Notes: generated by a model from the sequence alone, not told the origin. DNA of 5,696 bases from Planctomycetaceae bacterium (GCA_024642765.1 JAHEAM010000271.1:1-5696), one strand, 5' to 3'. Positions 1 to 5,046 are shown, counted from the stretch's first letter. Program-made: numbers and translations.

Positions 1-1
1 T

Positions 2-1126
2 ACAGCCCCCACGACTGGGCTGTTCTATTTTGCCGTTTCGGCCTATCCGAATGTTGCTTATGACCCGAATACAGGTCGAGGAGATACCTCGGGATATTCG
101 GCCGGCAATTATCAGATTTCAGTGACCCAAGTTGCTGCAACTGCGATCAACCGAGAGGTTTACTACAAAGGTTCAACAGTTGGAGCTGGAGTCAATGATC
201 GACTGGATAACCTCAAGGTAATCGCTAAGGAGGGTGGCTCGGCACTAACGCTTAGTTATAACAACATTATCAATGTCACCCGTGGTATAAACGGGATGGT
301 TTTGGATTATAACTTCTTGGCTTCGGCCAGTTTGGCCAATTCCGACTTTGTATTCCAAATGAGTCCACAAGGCGGATTTGATGCAACCCTCGCAGCGAAC
401 CAACCAGCAAATTGGGGGGCAGCTCCAAGCCCAACGTTGATCGCCGTTTCCGCACTGGGAGGCAGCACGAGTCGCATTCGGCTTGAGTGGGCCGACAACT
501 CCATTGAAAACCGCTGGTTGCGAGTTACCGTAAAAGCCAATGCAAATACTGGATTGGCGACACCAGACGTTTATTACATTGGTCACCTCAAAGGTGAAAT
601 TTCTGGATTGCAAAGCGGCAGTGCAACAACTCAGCCTTTCCAGCGCTTCTTTGTCAATAATGGTGGAGATGTCGTTGCAATTCGAAACAATTTGTCAGCA
701 TCGGCTGTACCCATCACCAGCATCTATGATTTGAGCAAGAACGGTACGGTTACTAACGGTGCGGACGTCGTACCTGCTAGAAACAATTTGAGTACTCAAC
801 TTACTAATATTCAGATCCCAGCAAGTGGACCAAGTGCAAACTTTGGCAGCCAAGTTGTAAGCAGGGTTGGTAATATAGGGTTTTCGAATGGTTGGATATA
901 CAACACAGTCAAGGGTCAACCTCGACAGGCTGACGAGATGGTTTTAGATCCCAACTTTGAAAAGTCTAGAATTCAATTGAAAGATGACTTGTTTGCCAAT
1001 GTACAAGTTTCATCCGTCGGAAACCTGTTTGACGCTGCCGATGATTTCGATTGGCAAATCGACCTTGGCAACAACAAAACAACAGTCGCTAATGATGTTG
1101 CCATGAGCGCCTTGATCCAAATGTAA
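2..1126 (+). CDS. C-terminal part of a secreted/cell-surface protein with PPC-like and dockerin-like repeat regions (5' end outside window)
   Basis: The reading frame is open from base 2, so this is the last 374 residues of a larger protein; the GTG at 122 is internal, not a start. Residues about 4-42 (TGLFYFAVSAYPN, then YDPNTG and GNYQISV) resemble the tail of a pre-peptidase C-terminal (PPC)-type beta domain. Residues about 85-200 (TRGINGMVLDY, IRLEWADNSI, WLRVTVKANANTGL, PDVYYIG) match the cohesin-like region that precedes dockerin-like repeats in many planctomycete surface proteins. Two dockerin-like repeats follow at nt 647-790: a degenerate one (VNNGGDVVAIRNN) and a fuller one (YDLSKNGTVTNGADVVPARNN). 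A tail of about 100 residues, which I do not recognise, ends the protein. Family knowledge suggests an exported adhesin, hydrolase or matrix protein; the catalytic part, if any, lies upstream. The stop is TAA, followed by a hairpin terminator. Confidence 0.85.
   Translation, partial: TAPTTGLFYFAVSAYPNVAYDPNTGRGDTSGYSAGNYQISVTQVAATAINREVYYKGSTVGAGVNDRLDNLKVIAKEGGSALTLSYNNIINVTRGINGMVLDYNFLASASLANSDFVFQMSPQGGFDATLAANQPANWGAAPSPTLIAVSALGGSTSRIRLEWADNSIENRWLRVTVKANANTGLATPDVYYIGHLKGEISGLQSGSATTQPFQRFFVNNGGDVVAIRNNLSASAVPITSIYDLSKNGTVTNGADVVPARNNLSTQLTNIQIPASGPSANFGSQVVSRVGNIGFSNGWIYNTVKGQPRQADEMVLDPNFEKSRIQLKDDLFANVQVSSVGNLFDAADDFDWQIDLGNNKTTVANDVAMSALIQM
647..790 (+). other. Two dockerin-like (EF-hand-type) repeats within the surface protein
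   Basis: Two copies ending in an A-x-RNNLS motif (VVAIRNNLS and VVPARNNLS) lie about 37 residues apart. In the second copy the loop reads D-L-S-K-N-G-T-V-T-N-G-A-D. It keeps the first and twelfth acidic positions, while positions 3 and 5 are Ser and Asn instead of the usual Asn/Asp. The first copy lacks the front half of a calcium loop. They are recognisable as a repeat pair, but calcium binding may be weakened. Confidence 0.65.
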
Positions 1127-1141
1127 GAATTTGCTTTTGAC

Positions 1142-1178
1142 TTCGTGGAAAGAAGCCTTGGTTGCCAAGACCCACGAA
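1142..1178 (+). other. Nested stem-loop in the 3' untranslated region
   Basis: TTCGTGG (1142-1148) pairs with CCACGAA (1172-1178). The enclosed segment can form a second hairpin, CTTGG-TTG-CCAAG (1157-1169). No T-run follows, so this is not itself an intrinsic terminator. It lies between the stop codon at 1126 and the terminator at 1182 and could protect the 3' end of the transcript. Confidence 0.4.
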
Positions 1179-1181
1179 TCT

Positions 1182-1216
1182 GAGCCGGTCGGATTCAGAA
1201 CCGATCGGCTCTTTTT
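1182..1216 (+). terminator. Rho-independent terminator of the surface-protein gene
   Basis: GAGCCGGTCGG (1182-1192) pairs with CCGATCGGCTC (1201-1211): 11 pairs including one G-T, around an 8-nt loop, followed directly by TTTTT (1212-1216). The T-run points to termination of + strand transcripts from the gene ending at 1126. It abuts the stop codon of the convergent gene. Read from that strand the stem has no T-run after it, so it is a weaker candidate for that direction. Confidence 0.8.
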
Positions 1217-1476
1217 CAATCTTGTTTCGCCAACGTTTGCACCAAACGATAAAGAAGCCATCCTCCGGAAATGATCCCGACAAAAAACCCGACGAGTGTA
1301 AAAACAAGATTCGTGCCCAAATAGTTGTCGGCAAAATAGCCCAAAACTGCCGGTACAACCATTGCCAGACAAGCGGAAATGATCATCGATGCCTTGTCGA
1401 CTGCTTTCGCGATCGCTGATCGATCATCGGTCGATTCACTGTTTTCGGTTCGTTTTTCCTTGTCGTTCAATTCCAA
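1216..1476 (-). CDS. AtpZ/AtpI-family small membrane protein (putative F1Fo-ATPase-associated)
   Basis: An 86-residue protein with a charged, hydrophilic N-terminus (residues 1-29) and two hydrophobic helices, about 30-48 (SMIISACLAMVVPAVLGYF) and 57-79 (LVFTLVGFFVGIISGGWLLY), joined by a short loop ADNYLGTN. Two helices, a G-Y-x-x-D turn, a G-T before helix 2 and a Gly-rich second helix fit the AtpZ/AtpI family (ATPase_gene1), usually encoded at the head of F1Fo-ATPase operons and implicated in Mg2+/Ca2+ handling or c-ring assembly. No ATPase genes are seen here: the neighbours are unrelated and on the opposite strand. The start is taken as TTG at 1476; TTG at 1470 is an alternative. No ATG or GTG lies upstream in frame before the stop at 1531-1533, and no clear Shine-Dalgarno is visible. 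The first ATG (residue 31) would remove the conserved charged tail. The family call rests on motif resemblance only. Confidence 0.75.
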   Translation of the reverse strand: MELNDKEKRTENSESTDDRSAIAKAVDKASMIISACLAMVVPAVLGYFADNYLGTNLVFTLVGFFVGIISGGWLLYRLVQTLAKQD

Positions 1477-1493
1477 CTCAGTTCTGTTTTGGG

Positions 1494-1548
1494 GGCACTC
1501 GTAAGGGGGCCGTTTTGAGTGCCGAGTTTAATCAACGCTCGTGGCACT
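1494..1548 (-). repeat. Three-part overlapping inverted repeats ahead of the AtpZ-like start
   Basis: GGCACTC (1494-1500), GAGTGCC (1517-1523) and GGCACT (1543-1548) lie in a row. The middle arm can pair with either outer arm, so two hairpins are mutually exclusive; the outer pairing also gains GAG/CTC (1524-1526 with 1538-1540). On the minus strand they fall directly upstream of the TTG start at 1476, where they could act as an attenuator-like leader or as a protein binding site. The pairing is seen in the sequence; any function is inferred. Confidence 0.45.
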
Positions 1549-1714
1549 GAACAGCGTCTGCGTGTATTTCAAAATTTTTCGAAACCGCAAAATCCCACGT
1601 TTTGACAGGTTTTGAATCAACGGCAAAAAAACTTAATGTATTTCTGAGTACCACTAAGCTTATTTTTTGTGGGATTAATGGCGTTTTTGTTTCCTTTAAG
1701 GTGAAACTAGCGGC

Positions 1715-1741
1715 TTGGCGCAAATCTGAGATTGCTATAAT
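1715..1741 (+). promoter_or_regulatory. Candidate housekeeping promoter with extended -10, driving the DUF4912 gene
   Basis: A perfect TATAAT (1736-1741) is preceded by TGC, giving the extended -10 form TGnTATAAT. A TTGGCG -35-like element (1715-1720) sits 15 bp upstream, shorter than ideal but tolerable with an extended -10. Initiation would be near 1748, giving an untranslated leader of about 214 nt before the TTG start at 1962. Confidence 0.55.
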
Positions 1742-1750
1742 GCGTCCGGC

Positions 1751-1783
1751 CCAAACGTTCGACCAAACTAAGTTTGGAAACGT
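1751..1783 (+). repeat. Leader hairpin with repeated CCAAAC arms
   Basis: CCAAAC (1763-1768) and GTTTGG (1772-1777) form a hairpin with a TAA loop. Outside them, ACGTT (1755-1759) can pair with AACGT (1779-1783). A further CCAAAC at 1751-1756 repeats the left arm at 12-bp spacing. It begins just downstream of the predicted start of transcription, so it may be an RNA stem or an operator. Confidence 0.4.
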
Positions 1784-1886
1784 ATTTAAGAGTCGAGGCA
1801 CATTTAGGCAATAGCTGCAGGTTAAGTTCATTTCTTTCCGTAAATTCGAGATTCGTTTCACTCAGGCTTATCGCCTTGTTAGGACC

Positions 1887-1914
1887 GTTTTCGATAAATG
1901 AACGCGACGAAAAC
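1887..1914 (+). repeat. Inverted repeat in the DUF4912 gene leader
   Basis: GTTTTCG (1887-1893) pairs with CGAAAAC (1908-1914) around a 14-nt loop that contains ATG (1898-1900). It lies about 50 nt before the TTG start and could form a leader stem. Nothing further supports a function. Confidence 0.3.
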
Positions 1915-1946
1915 CGATAGCTTGGAACACATTGGGTAGAGATTTT

Positions 1947-1953
1947 AGGGGAG
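1947..1953 (+). promoter_or_regulatory. Shine-Dalgarno AGGGGAG deciding a TTG start
   Basis: AGGGGAG lies 8 nt before TTG at 1962, ideal spacing for a ribosome binding site. An upstream in-frame TTG at 1932 would place this motif inside the coding sequence and has no purine-rich site of its own, so 1962 is preferred. Confidence 0.7.
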
Positions 1954-1961
1954 AAAATACC

Positions 1962-3185
1962 TTGGTTACACTCACAGATCTACGTTCTCGCACGTCCAAG
2001 GACCTCGCGAAACTTGCAAAAACGAAGGGTGTCACCGGCTGGAACACCATGAAAAAAGAGCAGTTGGTTCAGGCCATTTTGAAAAATGCAAAGAAGCGTC
2101 AGCAATCGCCGACCAGTCGCGCAGCTAGTACGAGCCGAATTTCGTCAAACGCTCGAAGTGCGACCAAAAGCGAGTCCTCGACAGGGGCGAATCACAAGGC
2201 CAGCAATGGTAAGCAAAAATCTGTGCCTGTAAACCGCGTTCGGACACACGCTCGCCGCAAACCGGCGGCCGAAAAACACCCAGCCAAGAGCCTTGACGTT
2301 GAACGTTCGGCAGTTGCCAATCGGCTGGAACGCGAGTCATCACAACGCGAGTCACTCAAAGACTTGGCTCGAACTGCTGCGATTAACAAGGAATCAAAAA
2401 ACGTCGATAAGGACCGCATGGTCTTGATCGTCCGGGACTCCTATTGGTTGCAAGTTTATTGGGAGGTCACACAAACCACTGTGAATCGCGCGAAGTCGTC
2501 GCTTGAAAAACATTGGCGCGGTGCCAAACCGGTTTTGCGATTGTATGAGATTGTGGAAGAGCATGATGCGCTGACGGAACATTTGGTCCGCGAAATCGAA
2601 ATTCATAGTGGCGTTGATAGTTGGTATATTGATACACCGAATCCGCCGAAAACCTATCGAACAGCGATTGGTTATGTTACGGCTCAGGGCCGATTCTTTA
2701 GCATTGCCAAGAGCAACCGGGTGAGCACACCATCACCGAATGCTTGTAGCCACTCGAGTCACTGGGCTGATATTGCCAGTGATTGCGAAAACATTTTTGC
2801 CATGAGTGGCGGTTACAATCCGAACGAAGAGACGGCTGAGCTTCGCGATATCTTCGAAGAAAAATTGAAACGACCGATGTTGGCGATGGGACCAAACCAT
2901 GCCGCGTTGCTTGACCAAAATATCGAGTTTCCGTTTGAGGTCGATGCACAAATGGTGATTTATGGAGTTGCCGTTCCTGGATCAAGTGTGACACTCGCAG
3001 GCGAACCTTTGAAAGTCGACAACAACGGTACTTTTTCTATCAGAATGGAGTTGCCTGACAAACGTCAAGTACTGCCAGTGGTTGCCAGCAGTCGCGATGG
3101 TTCGCAACAGCGAACAACGGTTCTGGCAATCGAACGTAACACGAAAGTGATGGAGGTCGTCAGCGTCGAAAACGACGAACTGTAG
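1962..3185 (+). CDS. Rho_N-like / DUF4912 domain protein
   Basis: A 407-residue protein from TTG at 1962. Residues about 4-41 (LTDLRSRTSKDLAKLAKTKG, then MKKEQLVQAIL) fit the Rho N-terminal/SAP-like helical motif, which in transcription factor Rho belongs to the RNA-binding part. Residues 42-146 form a Ser/Ala/Arg/Lys-rich, probably disordered basic linker. Residues about 151-260 match DUF4912: MVLIVRDSYWLQVYWEV, VLRLYEI, SWYIDTPNPPKTYRTAIGYV, GRFFSIAKSNRVSTP. Residues about 322-398 (MVIYGVAVPGSSVTLAGEPL, DNNGTFSIRMELPD) look like a small beta-sandwich seen at the C-terminus of related proteins. There is no signal peptide, so a cytoplasmic role is likely. DUF4912 has no established biochemical function; as I recall, such genes often occur near GH57/glycogen-type enzymes, but no such neighbour is seen here. 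It is a single-gene unit ending at a strong terminator. The domain call is confident and the function is unknown. Confidence 0.88.
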   Translation: MVTLTDLRSRTSKDLAKLAKTKGVTGWNTMKKEQLVQAILKNAKKRQQSPTSRAASTSRISSNARSATKSESSTGANHKASNGKQKSVPVNRVRTHARRKPAAEKHPAKSLDVERSAVANRLERESSQRESLKDLARTAAINKESKNVDKDRMVLIVRDSYWLQVYWEVTQTTVNRAKSSLEKHWRGAKPVLRLYEIVEEHDALTEHLVREIEIHSGVDSWYIDTPNPPKTYRTAIGYVTAQGRFFSIAKSNRVSTPSPNACSHSSHWADIASDCENIFAMSGGYNPNEETAELRDIFEEKLKRPMLAMGPNHAALLDQNIEFPFEVDAQMVIYGVAVPGSSVTLAGEPLKVDNNGTFSIRMELPDKRQVLPVVASSRDGSQQRTTVLAIERNTKVMEVVSVENDEL

Positions 3186-3281
3186 TTTATTAAGACAATT
3201 TTGGAAAAGTTAGTTTGATAATTTGATACAATGCAGCACTCTTGTTTTGTGCAGCAATGTTCCTGGTTAGTGACGAAACTG

Positions 3282-3324
3282 AAAAAAAAGACGCGTTGGG
3301 TTTTCGGATCCAACGCGTCTTTTT
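3282..3324. terminator. Strong bidirectional terminator between convergent genes
   Basis: GACGCGTTGG (3290-3299) pairs perfectly with CCAACGCGTC (3310-3319) around a 10-nt loop. An eight-A run (3282-3289) lies on the left and TTTTT (3320-3324) on the right, so either strand shows a GC-rich stem followed by a T-run. It lies about 97 nt after the stop of the DUF4912 gene and 22 nt beyond the stop of the minus-strand Gly/Tyr-rich gene, serving both. Confidence 0.9.
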
Positions 3325-3345
3325 GGTTTGATTGGTTTGTTAGAC

Positions 3346-3720
3346 TTACCAGCCGATGACGACTCCTCCGCCACCACAACCAGGTCGGCCGTATCCGCCA
3401 TAGCCACCGTATCCATAACCGCCGTACCCGTAGCTCGAGCGGTAAACGGGAGTTGCAATTACAGGCCGGGAATATCCATAACCATAGGCTGGTACCCCGT
3501 ACCCGATCCCTCCACCGTATCCGTAAGCTGGAATACCTCGTCCATAGATTAAGCCACCTCCATTGCCGAAGCCAACGCTAATCACAGTGTTGCTGCGTCC
3601 ATAGCCACCGCCATAACCGCCGTATCCTCCACCACCGTGATGGTGATGTTGAGCGTATGCGGCATTCGCAACCAAACTCATCGCGCTCACCGCGATCATA
3701 ACTGCCAAAAATCGAATCAT
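3346..3720 (-). CDS. Secreted His/Gly/Tyr-rich low-complexity protein
   Basis: A 124-residue protein. Residues 1-23 (MIRFLAVMIAVSAMSLVANA plus AYA) are a classic Sec signal peptide with an Arg, a hydrophobic core and an AYA cleavage site, so the mature chain starts QHHHH. The mature 101 residues are dominated by Gly and Tyr in GYGG/GYGYGG units, with a His4 cluster (25-28), a central less repetitive part (NTVISVGFGNGGG), a single Cys (115) and the C-terminal VVIGW. The start is ATG at 3720 with AGGAGA 7 nt upstream. The gene is preceded by a sigma-54-like promoter and followed by a bidirectional terminator, so it is monocistronic. No enzyme domain is visible. The composition suggests an envelope, matrix or adhesive structural protein, or a metal-binding one through the His cluster; both are inferences. 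The clean signal peptide and ribosome binding site argue that it is real rather than a repeat artefact. Confidence 0.85.
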   Translation of the reverse strand: MIRFLAVMIAVSAMSLVANAAYAQHHHHGGGGYGGYGGGYGRSNTVISVGFGNGGGLIYGRGIPAYGYGGGIGYGVPAYGYGYSRPVIATPVYRSSYGYGGYGYGGYGGYGRPGCGGGGVVIGW

Positions 3721-3727
3721 TGTAAAT

Positions 3728-3733
3728 TCTCCT
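3728..3733 (-). promoter_or_regulatory. Shine-Dalgarno AGGAGA of the Gly/Tyr-rich gene
   Basis: On the minus strand AGGAGA is followed by 7 nt and then ATG at 3720. This is the best ribosome binding site in the window and fixes that start. Confidence 0.8.
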
Positions 3734-3745
3734 GTCCAAGGGGGA

Positions 3746-3770
3746 TTGGTATTGCGCCGGCGCCTGCCAA
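3746..3770 (-). repeat. Hairpin-capable palindrome in the leader of the Gly/Tyr-rich gene
   Basis: The perfect 10-bp palindrome GCGCCGGCGC (3754-3763) is flanked by TTGG (3746-3749) and CCAA (3767-3770). It lies between the predicted sigma-54 transcription start (about 3799) and the ribosome binding site (3728-3733), so it may be a leader stem or an operator. Confidence 0.35.
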
Positions 3771-3809
3771 AACTAGCCGCGCCCTTTCATTTGCGTATCG
3801 GCTATAATT

Positions 3810-3826
3810 AGCATCTGTCGTGCCAA
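3810..3826 (-). promoter_or_regulatory. Candidate sigma-54 (RpoN) promoter of the Gly/Tyr-rich secreted protein gene
   Basis: On the minus strand the sequence reads TTGGCACG-ACAG-ATGCT. The sigma-54 consensus is YTGGCACG-N4-TTGCW; this site matches everywhere except one base in the -12 element (ATGCT for TTGCT) and has the exact GG-GC spacing. Transcription would start near 3799, leaving about 78 nt of leader before ATG at 3720. No comparable -35/-10 pair was found on this strand. RpoN-dependent transcription would require an enhancer-binding activator, which is not encoded in the window. Confidence 0.6.
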
Positions 3827-3870
3827 AATTTCATTTGTCTATTGAAGGCGAAAAAAGGCCCATTTCCGGT

Positions 3871-3915
3871 GAATACGCTGCAATGCGAATCCAAGTCACA
3901 ACCGAGCGCGTATTC
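3871..3915. repeat. 8-bp inverted repeat between the divergent genes
   Basis: GAATACGC (3871-3878) and GCGTATTC (3908-3915) are exact inverted copies separated by 29 nt. The centre lies about 94 bp upstream of the predicted sigma-54 start at 3799, within the usual range of enhancer-type sites, and about 75 bp before the start codon of the molybdopterin gene. A regulator site is possible; chance cannot be excluded. Confidence 0.35.
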
Positions 3916-3923
3916 GATTCGTA

Positions 3924-3950
3924 GACGATCGAGTCGTCAAGTTGATGACG
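3924..3950 (+). repeat. Overlapping alternative hairpins before the molybdopterin gene
   Basis: GACGA (3924-3928) can pair with TCGTC (3934-3938). CGTCA (3935-3939) can instead pair with TGACG (3946-3950). The two stems share CGTC, so they exclude each other. They end 16 nt before the ATG at 3967, which has no obvious Shine-Dalgarno. The stems are short and the support is weak. Confidence 0.25.
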
Positions 3951-3966
3951 TAATCCCTGAAATCAA

Positions 3967-5001
3967 ATGACAGTGTTAAATAACAGTCAGTCGCACCGAA
4001 AACCGCCAGGGCAGCAATGGGTTGCGCCTGAAAAATGGCCAATCATTGGCGAACGCGAGCCACGCCATTCAAGCGAGCCGTGGTTATTAACGCTGACGGT
4101 CCCGTCCGATTCGTCCGACAAAGAGCTTAAACTTTCGCTAGACCAGCTAAATGCACTTCCTCTATCTAGTATTACGATTGACATTCATTGCGTGACCCGT
4201 TGGTCGCGCAAGGACATGACATTCCAAGGGGTCAGGCTGAGCGACTTACTTTCTCTTACTACGGTTCCCGCGACTATCAAATTCATTTCTTTCGTTGCGC
4301 GTTCGACACGCAATCACAGCACATCGATGGTGCTGGATGATGCGTTGAAACTAGAAACTTTGATTGCAACGCATGTTGATGGTGAACCGATACCTTCGGA
4401 CCATGGTGGACCCATTCGCAACGTCGTTCCTGATCGTTACTTCTATAAAAGCGTCAAGTGGCTTGAACGTATTGAATTATTGACCGAAGACCACCTTGGT
4501 TTTTGGGAGGCCGAATCGGGATATCACAACCAAGCAGACCCGTGGCTTGAGCAACGTTATATGGCTCCAACGATCGACAAGCGAACTGCAGCGGCATTGA
4601 TCGCAAGCAAGGATTTTTCGAACAAGGATCTGCGCAGTATTGATTGCAGCAATCGCGAACTAACGGGATTGAATGCGGAAGGCTCGCTGTTGCGCGATGG
4701 CAATTTTAGAAAGGCCAAATTGTGCAATTCTAATTTCAGTAACGCGAATCTCTCGAACGCGCACTTTGAAAGCGCCGACCTATCGAATGCGAAACTTGTT
4801 GGCGCCGACTTGGAAGGCGCAAGTCTTGTGGGGGCCAACTTGTCTGGAGCGGATCTTACCGGATGTTCATTGATCGGCGCGACGTTTATTGAGGCCGGTA
4901 CTCCAGGTGCATTCTTTGATTCGTCGACGGTGATTCCGAGGGGCCTGTTGACTCCGCTTACTCCCGATCAATTTGTATACGTTTCGTCCAAAATTTCTTG
5001 A
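3967..5001 (+). CDS. Sulfite-oxidase-fold molybdopterin-dependent oxidoreductase fused to a pentapeptide-repeat domain
   Basis: A 344-residue protein. Residues about 19-195 are an Oxidored_molyb (SUOX-fold) domain: HCVTRWSR with the molybdenum-ligand Cys75, FQGVRLSDLL, DGEPIPSDHGGPIRNVVP (about 138-155), RYFYKSVKW (157-165), then GFWEAESGYHNQADPW. This family (sulfite oxidase, YedY/MsrP and relatives) carries molybdopterin and performs two-electron oxygen- or sulfur-centred redox chemistry; the substrate here is unknown. No haem or dimerisation domain and no Tat or Sec signal is seen, so it is probably cytoplasmic. Residues about 215-307 are some 18 consecutive pentapeptide repeats (for example ANLSN, ADLEG, ANLSG, ADLTG), expected to fold as a right-handed quadrilateral beta-helix, followed by a short tail. 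ATG at 3967 is the first possible start, because a TGA lies in frame at 3958-3960; there is no clear Shine-Dalgarno. A lyase gene follows after 45 nt without a terminator, so co-transcription is likely. Both domain calls are firm. Confidence 0.9.
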   Translation: MTVLNNSQSHRKPPGQQWVAPEKWPIIGEREPRHSSEPWLLTLTVPSDSSDKELKLSLDQLNALPLSSITIDIHCVTRWSRKDMTFQGVRLSDLLSLTTVPATIKFISFVARSTRNHSTSMVLDDALKLETLIATHVDGEPIPSDHGGPIRNVVPDRYFYKSVKWLERIELLTEDHLGFWEAESGYHNQADPWLEQRYMAPTIDKRTAAALIASKDFSNKDLRSIDCSNRELTGLNAEGSLLRDGNFRKAKLCNSNFSNANLSNAHFESADLSNAKLVGADLEGASLVGANLSGADLTGCSLIGATFIEAGTPGAFFDSSTVIPRGLLTPLTPDQFVYVSSKIS

Positions 5002-5035
5002 GTTGGAATCGAGCGATTCTCATTCACCCGCAATC

Positions 5036-5041
5036 GTGAGG
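5036..5041 (+). promoter_or_regulatory. Shine-Dalgarno GTGAGG of the lyase gene
   Basis: GTGAGG precedes GTG at 5047 by 5 nt. It supports the GTG start; no ATG lies nearby in frame. Confidence 0.5.
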
Positions 5042-5046
5042 CATTT

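Larger units (their letters stand above)
1477..1961. other. Divergent intergenic region (485 bp), no convincing gene
   Basis: This AT-rich stretch separates the AtpZ-like gene from the DUF4912 gene. Open frames exist on both strands but lack ribosome binding sites and protein-like composition. It holds overlapping inverted repeats near 1494-1548, an 8-bp inverted repeat (AATCCCAC 1591-1598 with GTGGGATT 1669-1676), an extended -10 promoter at 1715-1741, leader hairpins at 1755-1783 and 1887-1914, and a possible 13-codon upstream reading frame at 1898-1939. Confidence 0.7.

Noticed and set aside
1409..1416. GCGATCGC palindrome resembling the cyanobacterial HIP1 repeat
   Set aside because: A single copy inside a coding region rich in GATC; nothing else suggests a cyanobacterial source or an iterated repeat.
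1602..1607. Perfect TTGACA -35 hexamer on the + strand
   Set aside because: The sequence 17 bp downstream is an A-run, and no -10-like hexamer occurs at usable spacing.
1602..1814. Open frame of 70 codons on the + strand in the intergenic region
   Set aside because: It starts at a TTG with no ribosome binding site, shows no recognisable motif, and overlaps the predicted promoter and leader of the DUF4912 gene.
1532..1861. Open frame of 109 codons on the - strand in the intergenic region
   Set aside because: It has no ribosome binding site and no domain, its composition is not protein-like, and it overlaps regulatory structure on the other strand.
3232..3256. Direct repeat TGCAGCA (3232-3238 and 3250-3256) after the DUF4912 gene
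   Set aside because: Two 7-bp copies only, with no associated element ends or target duplication; within chance expectation.
3346..3720. Tandem DNA repeat or CRISPR-like array in the Gly/Tyr-rich gene
   Set aside because: The periodicity comes from GGN/TAY codons of GYGG units; there are no evenly spaced identical repeats with unique spacers.
3803..3808. TATAAT on the + strand upstream of the molybdopterin gene
   Set aside because: There is no -35-like sequence at 16-18 bp and no extended -10 TG. It lies next to the better-supported minus-strand sigma-54 site and would need a leader of about 150 nt.
4557..4838. 93-codon open frame on the - strand opposite the pentapeptide repeats
   Set aside because: It is the antisense shadow of the period-15 repeat; its pseudo-repetitive residues mirror the real coding strand.
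5006..5019. Hairpin GAATC-GAGC-GATTC between the molybdopterin and lyase genes as a terminator
   Set aside because: The stem is only 5 bp, AT-containing and not followed by a T-run, so termination is unlikely.
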